DNA of 64,000 nt from Arachis hypogaea (lineage: Eukaryota; Streptophyta; Magnoliopsida; Fabales; Fabaceae). The position numbers and the translations under genes were made by a program. Below the pieces are notes generated by a model. The model ran no database searches and was not told where the DNA came from. It saw only the letters and a program-made list of their open reading frames with translations. Below are positions 46,801 to 58,514 of the stretch, piece by piece. Numbering within the stretch: position 1 is the stretch's first letter; every line of letters begins with the position of its first letter. The stretch spans positions 79,926,445 through 79,990,444 of the forward strand of contig NC_092051.1 in NCBI RefSeq assembly GCF_003086295.3, in the 5' to 3' direction.

Positions 46801-49290
46801 CAATATATAATGGATTATACCAATATATAATGGGATAGAAAAATTTAGTATCCAATTTTTTCTCTCTATTTTACCCCTATTTTTTTAAGTTTGTTAAACA
46901 CTGAATTCAATATAACAAACTGTTACTACGTCCTCTATTTTTTTTTATCAAAAAAATAATTTATCAAACTAATTCACTTTCAACCCCACCACATGTTTTA
47001 AAACTGATTTACTTCCAATAAAAAACTGTTACCACTACGTACTCAATTTAAAAACTGACCCACTTTCAATAAAAAACTGATCCACCTTCAGTCGTACTTA
47101 ACTCCCAACAAAATTAAATTACTCTTTCACTTTCAATTTTGGTCTCGCAAACGTTTTTCTTCTCTGCATCTTGCTATCACGAAATCAACAATCACGTCAA
47201 CGTCGACCACTTGGACAGAATCTGCTAGGCGAAGAAGACAGAAAATGACCGAAGAACAAAGATAGCAACACCTGACCGAAGAACAAAGATAGCAACTTAT
47301 TTGGAGATGATTCGACAAGAAAACAAGTTGTCATATTAATTGATACAACTTCAATTCCAATTCCAACTCCAATGCCAAACACAAGTGGAGGTACCACAAA
47401 CATAAGAGTAGCCCGATTGACTACAATTAAAACAGGCAAATAAAAATCTATAACAATATATAATGTCGATACGGATTAACCTCTTTTTTAATTCTTTATT
47501 CCAATAATTTATTCGTTTATTAATTTTATCCGTTTTCAATTTTTCTTATTTCTCTTTCCAATTCTGAATTTGCTTCTCTGCATGTAACAATTATTTGGAT
47601 AAGTTTTTGTGATTTTCTGAACTAGATAGTGACTATGCTAAATGTTGATTTTAGACGCCATGTATGAAAGGAGAAAAAAAATAATTAGGAGTGATAAATA
47701 ATTTTTTTATCGATCTTATCATTTTATTTTGGGTATATTCTTTATGTGAGTACTTTATACCAATAGTTAATCTCATTATTCAATTTTTAGTGCTTCTCCT
47801 CTCACCATTAGGTGCACTTTTCTGTATTATTACTGTTGCCATCATTCTCCTTCCTTCAATATCGTGATTGTATCGCCTCCATCTTTTCCTCGCTTCCATT
47901 CACTACAATTGCAAATTTTATACCGTTTTGCTATAGTTATTAATTTCACGCATAACTTTCACCTTCATTTTCCTTTCTCTTCAGTTTACTTACCAAACTG
48001 TATTAATTCTTATATATTTTTAATCTATCTTTCACATCTAAAGTTTTCTTTCATCAATTTAATTTTAAAAAATTATTTTTTATCTGATATTTGTTTTTTA
48101 ATTTTTTTTATATGCATATACCTATCAATAATGAACCGAAGAACTCTTATAAATTATTTTGTTAATTTTTTTTATTTTTTTAAACGATTTTGTACAAGAT
48201 AAAATTAATTTTTAAATTTTTTAAAGTATTAATTATGTAGAATATTTTTTTAAATTTTAAGTGCATCAATATTTACCTTTTAGTTAAATCTCATTTTTTT
48301 AAACTGTTTTGTATTTAATGATGTTATTTTTTTAATTTTCTAAATTATTGATTATATAAAGTATTGTAATTAAAATTTGAGTACATAAATATTTATTTTT
48401 AAATTAAATTAAATCAATTATACAACAAAAAATTTACTAATTTTTTATTCCACAATATTATTTGTTTGGCATATAGTCCTGATTATTTGATGAGTTTAAT
48501 TTTGATGGTGATTAGATGTACATGTAAAACTATTTTACACTAATAGGATATCAAAATTAAATTCTTATTTGATTGACATAAAAAGACGCAAAAAAAATTG
48601 TAACTACCAATGATTTGTTAAAATATTGATATGTTTATTTCCTAAACTGTTAATGATGTAAAGTTCTGACATTTAAGTATATGCAAATTTGTTTATAATT
48701 CAATTAAAATAAATAATTTATATTTCAAAAAAATTAATTAATTAAATATTATTTATTTGGTATATAGTATTGATTATTTGATTGGCATATAAAAGATGGA
48801 AAAGAAAATGTATGTATCAATAGTAAAGTGAAAAAACTCTCAAAGGATATTTTGCTAATTATTTTTTAAATTTTTAATCAGTTCTATGTCGGTTAATATT
48901 TTTTTTTATTAAATATTAGATTGACATATAACATTAAAGATATGGTAGGATAATAATATCTATGAGTTAGTTTTTTTAAATAACCTGATAACACAATAAA
49001 TATCTAAATTTTCTGTTAAAAACAGTTTCAACCTTTACAATATTATACAGGCTAATTTAGATAGCCAAAATAAACTAAAATAAATAACAACAAGAAGATA
49101 TAGAATTTTACTTTTTGTTATATAATACAAAAATAATATAATAATACAATAAACTGTAATAAAAATAAAGTAAAATAAGTAACAATAAGAAGATATAGAA
49201 TTTTATTTTTTGTTCTGTAGTACAAAGATAATATAATAATCTAATAAATTGTAATATTCTGGTACAAAAGAACATAAAATTTAATCAAAA
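46801..49290 (+). other. AT-rich Helitron interior
   Basis: No recognisable gene. 47210-47300 has a tandem copy of GACCGAAGAACAAAGATAGC. A 95-bp tandem repeat lies around 49072-49258 (GAAGATATAGAATTTTA at 49094 and 49189). Confidence 0.5.
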
Positions 49291-49429
49291 ATACTATTTG
49301 TACACCAAAATCAGCCACCAATGTATTTGTGTATAATAAATATATGTGTAGTTTAATTTATTTTCAATGTATATTTGTATTCTAGCATGTATTTTATACG
49401 GGTGGCGGACTTTGGTGTACACATAGCAT
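49291..49429. mobile_element. MITE-like element inside the Helitron
   Basis: About 139 bp with imperfect ~29-bp terminal inverted repeats: TGTACACCAAAATCAGCCAC on the left and the complement of TGGCGGACTTTGGTGTACA on the right. I recall similar short repeats in legumes; the superfamily is not assigned and target duplications are unclear. Confidence 0.65.
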
Positions 49430-50763
49430 AACTCAAATTTAATATTATTCTTTTCAGTAGCTTTTTATCTTTTTATTTTAATTTTATTAAAAATACTAAT
49501 ATAATTTACTTTTAACTTTTAACTTTTAACTTTTAAGATAAATGTAAGGATGTGACATTTTATGTATTAGATAATGTAAAAAATTTATTATAGAAGAAGT
49601 TAAGAATATAAGAGAGAGAAAGAAAGAATTTTTTAACCTATTAAATATGAGTTATATCAAGTGATGATTAAGAATAAAACAAACATACAACTTATATAAT
49701 AGTAGTCAAATGTAAGAAGTAATGACAGTCTTTTATTCTAAGGGTCTATATTAAATTGCAACTTAATTTTATAATTATTAGTTAAAAACTTACATTAATA
49801 TACTATTTTTGTTATATTAGTTAAAATAATGTATTTAATATTATTTTTAAGGATTACTGACATCAAATTTTGATAATTTGAGCAAAAATTTTGAATGTTT
49901 TATTTCGTACATTTTTTTAATAGAATAATAAGACAACTTAAAATTCATATCAAGAAAAAACTACTGTTTTCATACATTTAGATATTCAGAAGACACAAAA
50001 ACCAATTCTTTAACAACACTTCAACGACTCATAAAAGTTAACATAATAAATGATTATAGATCAAAGTGATAGACAAGATTGAAAGTTGCGATAATAGTAC
50101 TTTGTGATAATTAATTACGATTGGGTAAAGAGAAGGTGTGAGGAGAAGAAGAAAATGAGAAAAGAGAATAAGGCAATAATAGTGTACGATAGAAATAATA
50201 GTAAGAGAAAATAATAGTGTGTGATACAATAAGAAGATATAATAAAAGTATACATTAATAATTTAAAAAAAATTTAAATTAAAGATAATTTAATAAATTG
50301 AATATAAAATTAAAAAAATAAAATATTTTTTATCTATTAAAATTATGAATATAAAATTAAAAAATAAAATAACTTATAAAATTTTTATATTTATTTTTAA
50401 ATAAATTTTTTATTTTTAAATTATTTTATCAAATCTATAATTAATTGAATTAATTGAATTTGTCCCTACTATATTAAGGAATCAATATATTAAGGAATCA
50501 ATTTAATTGAATAATCTTGAAGCGTTTATATAGTTATTTTTATAATCAATAAATCTGACAATTTTTCAAGACTCAAAAAATTATTAATAAGGATATATAT
50601 GATGAATTACGAAGATTTTTTTCAGGTACACAATTTTTATATTCTCCTATTTTTTTATTAATTATTCTTATAGTTTGATATTTAAAAATAAAAAAATAAA
50701 CATTCTCATTTCTTCTTTTTTTTTCATTACTTATAAGAAAATGAAGACCTCTTCAGATTCATA

Positions 50764-50795
50764 TTTAGGGTTTAGGGTTTAGGGTTTAGGGTTTA
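50764..50795 (+). repeat. Interstitial telomere-type repeat
   Basis: Four perfect TTTAGGG units plus TTTA, the plant telomere repeat, about 220 bp from the Helitron 3' end. Confidence 0.95.
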
Positions 50796-50977
50796 TTGTA
50801 TATTTTTATAATTTAACATTTTAAAATTTTTTTATAATAGTTTTAATTTTAACAAAATATTATATAAATAAAGTCATGCCAATATTAAAATAATAAAAAA
50901 TATTTATTTAATAAATTTAAAAAATAAATAATATATTAGCAAAAAATAAATTTAATTTTTTTAAAAAATAATAGAAA

Positions 50978-51017
50978 AGCGGCTGAACAGGCACGATAGT
51001 GCCTGTTGAGCCGCTAG
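50978..51017 (+). other. Helitron 3' terminal hairpin and CTAG
   Basis: Arms 50978-50994 and 50999-51015 pair 16 of 17 bases around GATA. CTAG overlaps the end of the stem, which is closer than in textbook Helitrons. Confidence 0.75.
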
Positions 51018-51141
51018 TGTAGATAACTTGCATATAAATAGATTGCATTTAGTTAGTAGCTTGCATTGAATAAATGTGATACCCTTTGCTTCTTTCTTGA
51101 TTTTAGCATGAGGACATGCTTAGTTTAAGTGTGGGGAGATT
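51018..51141 (+). mobile_element. Family H element, fragment 3, with terminal PPT module
   Basis: Resumes H after the Helitron. AGCATG-AGGA-CATGCT (51105-51120) then GTTTAAGTGTGGGGAGAT abuts the LTR. Confidence 0.7.
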
Positions 51142-53161
51142 TGATAAACCCCGATTTCGTGGTTTATTTTGTGCTTATTTTGGGGGATTTATCCACTTTT
51201 TCCCATATTTATTCAATGAAATAGCATGGTTTTGTAATTTTCCCTTAAATTATGCTTAAATGTAAAAACATGCTTTTTAGGCCTTAAATTGGTGATTTTA
51301 ACCCACCTTAATTCCATTCGATGCCTTGATGTGTTTGTTAAGTAATTTCAGGTTCATTAGGCAATTATCAGATGGAAGAAATGAGGAGAAAAGCATGCAA
51401 AGAGGAGAATGCATGAAGAAACAAAGATTTGGAAGGAACCAATGGACGCGCACGCGTACAAGGCGCGCACGCGCAAAAGTGGTCTCTCACAAGGACGCGC
51501 ACGCGTACATGCCGCTTCCGCGCAGATGGGAATTTGCCAATCAACGCGCACGCGCACATGGCGCGCACGCGCCAACACTCGTACTTGGCCCACTTAATGG
51601 CAAAACGCTGGGGACGATTTCTGAGCTGCCCAAGCCCAAATCCAACTTGTTTCTGAGTGTATTTCATGCAGAATTGAAGTCCAAGCAAAAGGGGGAGCAA
51701 TTGTTTGTAGCCTTAGCATCATGTAGTTTAGTTTCTAGAGAGAGAAGCTCCCTCTTCTCTCTAGAATTAGGTTAGGTCAATCTCTTCTAGATCTAGGTTT
51801 AACTACATGTTCTCATCTCATTTCTTTTATGATCTCTTACTTCTACTCCTTGATTCTCATGATTTGTAGTGTTAATTTTACTTTTATGCTCTCTTTTACA
51901 TTCATGCACTTATGTTGGATTTGTTTACATTTAATGCAATTTTAATGTTTATGTCCCTTTAATTGATGTTGATTTGAGTTGTGAATTTACTTTTTTTGCA
52001 ATTAATAGTGGTAGATTTTAATATCCTTGCAAGTTATGATGTCAATTTTTATTGCACTCTAGGTGTTTGATGAAATGTTTTCTTCAGTTCTTGAGTAGTT
52101 TTGTCAACTCTTGGTCTAGGCCAAGGGACTTAAGTGATCTTGAGTTTTGGATACCATGAAATTGGTAATTTGAGAACCCTGTGTGATCAATTTGAAGCCC
52201 ATTGACGCTATCCACTACTAAACCAATTGGTGGGGAGGTTAAGACTTATGGGTGGATGTGATTAGGCCTATTTGACATACTTCCAGTCTAGGAGTAAATG
52301 TTACGTACTTAAGGCTTCGAGAAGTAGACTTAATGGGTTGGCCTCTCATAATTGTCGATAATTGGTATTAACTAGGATTGTGATCTTAAGTACCCAATTC
52401 TTAGCCAAGAGTTCTTTAATTTGCTTTCTTTACTTACTCGCTCAATTTACTTATTTCCTTGCCATCTCATAAACAAAACCCCATTTTTCCCCTCTATAGC
52501 CAATACACATGCACTCCGTTGGTTCCTAGGGAGACGACCCGGAGTCCGAAATACTCCGGTAAATTTTCATTGGGGGTTGAGCTTGTGACAACCCAAAATT
52601 TTTTATTGGGAGAATTGTTTGTTGGTGTAGAACTATACTTGCAACGAGATTTCAATTGTGAAATTCTATACCGACATGACAATCCTTCTTCTATCATTGA
52701 TCAAGCCATTTGACATACTTCAAGCCTAGGAGTAGATACTACGTACATAAGGCTTTTGGAAGTAGACTTAATGAGTTTGGTTCCTCATGATTGTCAATAT
52801 ATGGTTTGTTGACAAGGATGGTGATCTCAATTTCCCATGTCTTAGCCAAGAGTTCTTTTCCTTTATTTTATTAGTTCTCATCATTTACTTTCTTGTTGGT
52901 TACTTTTCTTGTCATTTATTTCCTTGCCCTTTTATAAACCAAACCCCTTGTTCCTTCATAGCCAATAATTGACCACTTCATTGCAATTCCTTGTGAGACG
53001 ACCCGAGGTTTCAATACTTTGGTTATTTTTATTGGGGTTTGTACTTGTGACAAAATCAATTTAAATTTGATGTGAGAGTTGTTTGTTGGTTTGGAGCTAT
53101 GCTTACAACGAAGTTCTTATTCTATAAGAGAAATTATAGACCAACGATAATTATCGTATCA
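51142..53161 (+). repeat. Family H LTR (2020 bp)
   Basis: TGATAAACCCC to GATAATTATCGTATCA, with TGATA/TATCA ends. ACGCGCACGCG words lie at 51445-51573. The last part is duplicated: 52265-52705 resembles 52709-53161 (TTTGACATACTTC, then a CGACCCGG hairpin in each). No clear TATA box is seen. A PBS follows, so it is the 3' LTR of the H element and possibly the 5' LTR of the next unit. Confidence 0.8.
52539..52559 (+). other. U5-type hairpin of LTR H, first copy
   Basis: After CGAC: CCGGAGT-CCGAAAT-ACTCCGG, perfect 7-bp stem. The second copy at 53003-53022 is CCGAGGT-TTCAAT-ACTTTGG, still paired through G-U. Confidence 0.6.
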
Positions 53162-53167
53162 AATTTA

Positions 53168-53185
53168 TGGCGCCGTTGCCGGGGA
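53168..53185 (+). promoter_or_regulatory. Primer binding site after LTR H
   Basis: TGGCGCCGTTGCCGGGGA, perfect tRNA-Asp type, 6 nt after the LTR end. Confidence 0.9.
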
Positions 53186-53325
53186 ATTGCAATGGTGCTA
53201 TGTTGTTGGCTATTGTATATATTGTGGATAGCTTAATTTTTGGTTTGTTTGTTGGTTTTTGCTAGTTTTAGGATTTGGTTTTCTTTGTTTCTTGTTAGAA
53301 TTTGTTTTTGTTTTCTCTTATCACC

Positions 53326-53732
53326 ATGAATTCTCATCAATTTGGCTATGAGTGTGGTTCAAATTATGTTGTAGGAAATAAAAGCTTCAATGAGGATTTG
53401 GATTTCAAAGGCGGAAGGAGCCCCAAGCTTATGGACAACCTTCTTGGCAACAACCTCCTTCTGAATCGAGTTTGACAAGAGTACTTAGGGATATGACTAC
53501 TCTCCTCACAAAGATGCACAAGGACCAAAAGGCCTTTTATTCCATCCGAGCCATCCAAGCGCCACCCCAACATGATTACTCTCCGGACTCTTATGGGTAT
53601 ATTCCCAATCGTAACACATATCCATCTAATGTGTGTGATGACCCTTATTGTGATTGTCAACCACAACCACTACATACATATGGCCCCTTCCTTCAACATA
53701 GCCCTCAACAACCATACTCACAAGCCTCATAA
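53326..53732 (+). pseudogene. First-ORF relic of an H-type unit
   Basis: ATG 53326 (MNSHQFGYECGSN) matches MNSHPSRFEFGSN of the minus-strand ORF at 63633. A short frame ends near 53476; another frame (53472-53732) carries coil-like TRVLRDMTTLLTKMHKDQ and the P/Q/Y-rich part. Much of the first ORF is deleted and frame-shifted. Confidence 0.6.
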
Positions 53733-54108
53733 CACCATTCACCTCCATATGATCCCTTTATATAGGCTTTACAAAATGAAAAATGAAATTAAAATTGAAA
53801 ACAAATTAAAATTCAAATGAAATTCCTAATCTAGCTTTTTCATGTGCCTTTGAGTCATGTTAATGGGCTTTTCTTGGTTTGGCCTTGAATGAGAGTGGAT
53901 CCGGATGCATTTGGTTCAAGTGAGTTACGGTTCATTGGAGCCTTCCAGTGGAGCGCTTAGTTCACTTAAGTGAACGCTATGTTCACTGCTCCAAGCATGC
54001 TTCCTCACGTGCTTCCTTGGTGGGCATTTGGTTCCTAGCGTTACATTAGTGAACGCTATGCTCAATATTTGAGCGCTACCTTGCTTTGTTGAGTGCTGCC
54101 TGACAATC
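53733..54108 (+). other. Unassigned element fragment with GTGAACGCTA words
   Basis: No gene. 53945-54085 has palindromic words such as TTCACTTAAGTGAA (53961-53974) and AGTGAACGCTATG, a word set different from A, F and H; probably part of a fourth LTR family. Confidence 0.45.
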
Positions 54109-55576
54109 TGATTCTTACTAGTAAAAAATTTTATAAGAATAATCGCGTTGTAAGTATAGTTTCTAAACCAATAGAGAATCCTTTCGTACAAAAGTTTGGT
54201 TGTCACAGGTAACAAAACCCAAATAAATTTATAACCGAAGTATTTAAACCTCGGGTCGTCTCTCAAGGAATTGCAGGGAAGTATGGTTTATTATTGGTTA
54301 TGGAAAAGGTATATTTTTGAATTTTTTGAAATAGAGAACAAGTAATTTAAATAGCAAGAAAAATAAATTAATAATTAGAAAATCTCTTGGCAAGGTATGA
54401 GAACTGGAAATCATATCCTAGTTATCCTTATCAGGTGTGATGAGAATTGGATTTTTGCTCCCACTTAGTTAACCCTTACTAAATAAAGGAAAGTCAAGTG
54501 GACTAATTAATTTGATCCTCAAGTCCTAGTCAACTCATGTGGAAAGACTAGCTTTAGAGCGATCCAAATCAATCAGCAATTCCAAATTTTCAATCAACTG
54601 CTGAGTTTGACAACTCAAGTGTTACCAATTACTTAACCAAAGCCAAAAGGGAAAATAAATCTAAATTAAATTGAAAGCATCATAAATAGAATAGAACAAT
54701 CATTAATCTGAAATACCTCAAATTACATTAAATAGAATATTCAAATCTTAACATGAAGAGTTCATAAGCCAATTGGGCAACATAAGTCAAATACAAGTAA
54801 AAGCATTAGAGTAAATAAAAGTAGAAGAGAATCATAAATTAAAAGATAATTGAACCTGGCATTGAAGTAATAACCATAAAGTAAAAGAAATCCTAATCCT
54901 AAAACCTAAGAGAGATGAGAGAGCCTCTCTCTCTAGAAAACTACATCTAAAATCTAAAATTATGAATTATGAGCTGATTCTTATGAATGAATGGATTTCC
55001 CCACTTTATAGCTTCTAATCTGTGTTTTCTGGGCCGAAAACTGGGTCAAAAATATCCCAGAAATCGCTGGAGAAGAAATCTGCCATGCTGATTTTCGTCA
55101 CTGCGACGCGTCTGCGTGGAACACGCGCTCGCGTCGCCTAGCGGTATGGCCACTATGACAAATTATATATCAAATCGAAGCCCCGGATGTTAGATTTCCA
55201 ACGCAACTGGAACCGCCTCATTTGGATCTCTGTAACTCAAAGTTATGATTGTTTTAGTGCGAGAGGGTCAGGTTGACAGCTTTGCAGTTCCTTCAACTTC
55301 TTGTATTCCTTCCACTTTTGCATGCTTCCTTTCCATCCTCCAAGCCATTCCTGTCCTGTAATCTCTGAAAACACTTAATACACATATCACGGCATCGAAT
55401 GGTATAAAGGGAGAATTAATATTAATGAAATTAAGGTCAAAGGAGCATGTTTTCAATCATAGCACAAAATCGGGAAGGAAAATATAAAAATGCGATTTCT
55501 ATGAATAAGCGTGAGAATAATGGATGAAAAACCACTCAATTTAGCACAATATAAACCATAAAATAGTGGTTTATCA
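54109..55576 (-). repeat. H-related LTR m1 (minus strand, 1468 bp)
   Basis: On the minus strand it starts TGATAAACC at 55576 and ends AAGAATCA at 54109. It has CG words (ACGCGTCTGCGTGG region, 55101-55141), a TATAAAG box near 55003-55009 and a U5-type hairpin at 54235-54254. The terminal stem-loop module (AGCATG-AGGA-CATGCT, 55598-55613) sits just upstream of its start. Confidence 0.75.
54235..54254 (-). other. U5-type hairpin of LTR m1
   Basis: Minus strand reads CCGAGGT-TTAAAT-ACTTCGG after CGAC; fully paired with one G-U. The 5' LTR at 63885-63904 has the same hairpin. Confidence 0.6.
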
Positions 55577-55934
55577 ACCTCCCCACACTTAAACATTAGC
55601 ATGTCCTCATGCTAAACTCAAGAGAAGCTATAAAGGAGTAAAGAGGAATGATATGATGTATGAAATGCAACCTATCTATATGAATGCAACTACATACTAA
55701 GATGTTTCTATCTACTTGGTTAAGTAAATAAGCTCTTCAAGAGAAACATAAATCAGATTTCACTAATTCAAACCATACAATAAAAGACAAGTAAACTTGT
55801 AAGAAGATAGCTCATGAAAGCAGGGAACATAGAATCAAGCATTGAACCCTCACTGGTAGTGTATATGCACTCTAATCGCTCAAGTGTCTAGGGTTAATCA
55901 GTCTACTCTTCTCTAATCATGCTTTCTAAAATTT
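55577..55934 (-). mobile_element. 3' internal fragment of a minus-strand H-type unit
   Basis: Homologous to 56710-57120 (same terminal module and noncoding sequence). It carries an empty counterpart of the Helitron site at 55680/55681. It is joined at about 55934 to a partial LTR. Confidence 0.6.
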
Positions 55935-56709
55935 GTAACATAGAAGAATTCATAAATTAAATTGAAAAGATAAATAAAAAGGAATGTTGAACCTGATAGA
56001 AAGAGATAATCCTGAAAGCGAATAAAATCCTAAATCTAAATCCTAAAAGAGAGAGGAGAGACATCTAAATCATGAATACTAACTAATTGGAGACTCTCCT
56101 TGAATGGATGCATTCCCCCACTTCATAACCTCTGATCTGTGCCTTCTGGACTTGGATTTGGGCCAAAAAGGGCTTTAGAAATCGCTGGGAGCATTTTCTG
56201 TAATTTCTGGTGCGTAGCCTCTGTCACGCGTCCGCGTGGGTCATGCGGTCGCGTCATTTGAAGTTTTCCTTGCCACGGGGTCGCTTCAATCATGCGTCCG
56301 CGTCATATGCGTTTCGCTTAAGGCGCGTGATCGCGTCAAGCACGGGGTCGCGTCACTGCCATTTTGCGCTGGCACGCGGTCGCGTTATCCATGCGATCGC
56401 GTCACTGCCAGTTTCTTCAAAAACTCCGTTTTGTGCTTTCCTTCCATTTTTGTATGTTTCTTTTCCATCCTTTAAGTCATTCCTGCCTTAGAAGATCTGA
56501 AATTACTCAACACACGAATCACGGCATCGAATGGTAATAAAGGGAAATTAAAATAATTACTTTTAAAGCATAGGAAACATGTTTTTCACATACATCACAT
56601 AATAAGGAAGGGAAAGTAAAACCATGCAATTAACATGAATAAGTGAGTGAAGGATTAAATAAATCACTTAAATTAGGCACAAAATATATCATAAAATATG
56701 GGTTTATCA
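55935..56709 (-). repeat. Partial H-related LTR m2 (minus strand)
   Basis: Starts TGATAAACC at 56709 and matches the first half of m1; the 3' half is lost. Long CG-word run at 56220-56405 (CGCGGTCGCG, CACGCGTCCGCG). Confidence 0.65.
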
Positions 56710-56746
56710 ACCTCCCCACACTTAAACAATAGCATGTCCTCATGCT
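56710..56746 (-). promoter_or_regulatory. Terminal stem-loop and PPT module before LTR m2
   Basis: Minus strand AGCATG-AGGA-CATGCT then GTTTAAGTGTGGGGAGGT directly before TGATAAACC. Confidence 0.65.
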
Positions 56747-57452
56747 AAATCCAAGATAAAGAGTAAGGTAAGGTTGAAGTGGTGGAATCTCATGCAATGC
56801 AATCTATTCTAAATGCAACTACCTAAATGCATCATGCAATTCTAATTATTTTTATTCACTTGTATATAAAGCTTACATGTAGTTGAATTAATTCACATTT
56901 CTTAAGGAATTATATATATAGCCAGACCTTAGATAATGATAAAGCACTTTTACAATTGAGATGGGAAAGAAAAAATATTTTATAAACTTGCAAGGCAATT
57001 AATAATTCAAGCAGAGATATATGTTAATGAGCTATTGAACCCTCACTGGATTTTGTGTTTACTCTCTAGTCACTCAGTGTTTATTGGGTTAATCACTCTA
57101 TTCTTCTTTTTATCCTTACTTTCTATAACTTTATTCTTCATCTAACCAATCAACAATTATAGAATATAGGCATACAAAAGTCATGAGGTCTTTAATTAAG
57201 GTTGTAATGGGGCCAAGGTAAAGGTAAGGGTATATGTATAAGGCTAAGTGAGCTAATTAAGCGAATCCTTGATTAGTCTAAGATCTCACCTAACATACAT
57301 ACTTTGTAAAGCAAAGCTTCTTTACCTATTTTACCCATATTTTCCCACTTTTGATGTTACATGCTCATATTTCAATTTTTTTTTTTTATTTTTATCCCAT
57401 GTGCATTGCTTTATTTTTGCATTTGGGAAATTCTTTTGTATTCCCCTTTATT

Positions 57453-57515
<63 letters not shown>

Positions 57516-58514
57516 ATGCACATGGTAATTTAATTATTTTGATTTCACATGAGCATGCTTCCCAAAAATTTTTATTTTGAATTATTTTATTCTTTTCAAC
57601 TTTCTACCCTTTGTTTTTATCATCCATGTTTCCAATAGGTTTCCCACACTTAAACAATTACACAATTTCTATCTTAAGCTAACCAAGGATTCAACTTGGA
57701 ATTTTTATTTTGTTTTTCTGCTTAAGGCTAGTAATGTGGTTTGTAGAATAAGAGGGGATTTAAAGGCTCAAGGGGGCTAACAAGGGTGATGTAAAAGGTA
57801 GGCTAATTTGGAATAAGTGAGCTAAAATCAAACAATGGCCTCAATCACTCTCTTGGTATGTATTTCTATTCTATAATCGGACATATAGATTAAAACAAAG
57901 TAAAGAACACCAGAATAAAAAAGAAGGGCGGAACACACAGAAATAAAAATTATGGTTTGAATGTAACCATATAATTAAGCTCAAAACTCACAGGCTGTGT
58001 GTTCTCTAACTCAAAAATCATATATCAGTTATGTATGTAATGCAAGTAAAATTAAGAGTTCCCATTATTCTCAATGTAAATCTTAAGGTGGCTTTAAAGT
58101 TCTAGTGTTTCTCCTTGATGAAATGTTGTTAACTAACTAACATGGAATGCTATATATACAAGGTGTGTGGATTGTTTCTATTATGTTCAAGTCTCTAGTT
58201 TACTTCCTTTTATATTTTCAATTTAAACTAAGCTATCTTATGCTAAAAAGGGTAAATACTAATTAATCCACATTTTCCATAACTAATAAGTTAGAATTGC
58301 AGCTAAACTAAATAGCTAAAATATGAACTAAGGTGCAAAATACAGAAATAGAGTAAAAATACATGAAAATAGCAATGTATAAGTGCTGAGAAAATAAAAA
58401 TAAAAATAAAAGAGAAAAATACAGAAAAAGTAGCAAAATAAAGTAAAAGAGTCTGTAGTGGTTCACCAAAAAAAATATACGCCAGAGATGGCGACCTCCC
58501 CACACTTAAAATGA
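56747..58514 (-). other. 3' noncoding region of the minus-strand element
   Basis: Contains (AT)28 at 57455-57510 and purine/pyrimidine asymmetry. No gene seen. Confidence 0.55.

Larger units (their letters stand above)
46352..51017 (+). mobile_element. Non-autonomous Helitron (4666 bp)
   Basis: Starts TCTATACCAATATATAATGG, a plant-Helitron-like 5' end, and ends in CTAG, preceded by a 17-bp stem (16 paired) with GATA loop. It sits between host A (46351) and T (51018). Homologous empty sites exist in the minus copies near 55680 and 56810. No Rep/helicase ORF is visible; composition is very AT-rich. Confidence 0.8.

Noticed and set aside
47864..48202. 112-codon Phe/Ile-rich ORF as a membrane protein
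   Set aside because: AT-rich DNA gives hydrophobic translation by chance; no start context or homolog recognised.
50764..50795. Chromosome end
   Set aside because: Only four repeat units, inside a Helitron and flanked by more elements.
51326..51775. 149-codon ORF and overlapping frames in LTR H
   Set aside because: They follow the repeated ACGCGCACGCG words (RARAHGAHA-type translations); LTR sequence, not a gene.
57269..57580. ORFs with long IYIYIY runs
   Set aside because: Translation of the (AT)28 microsatellite.
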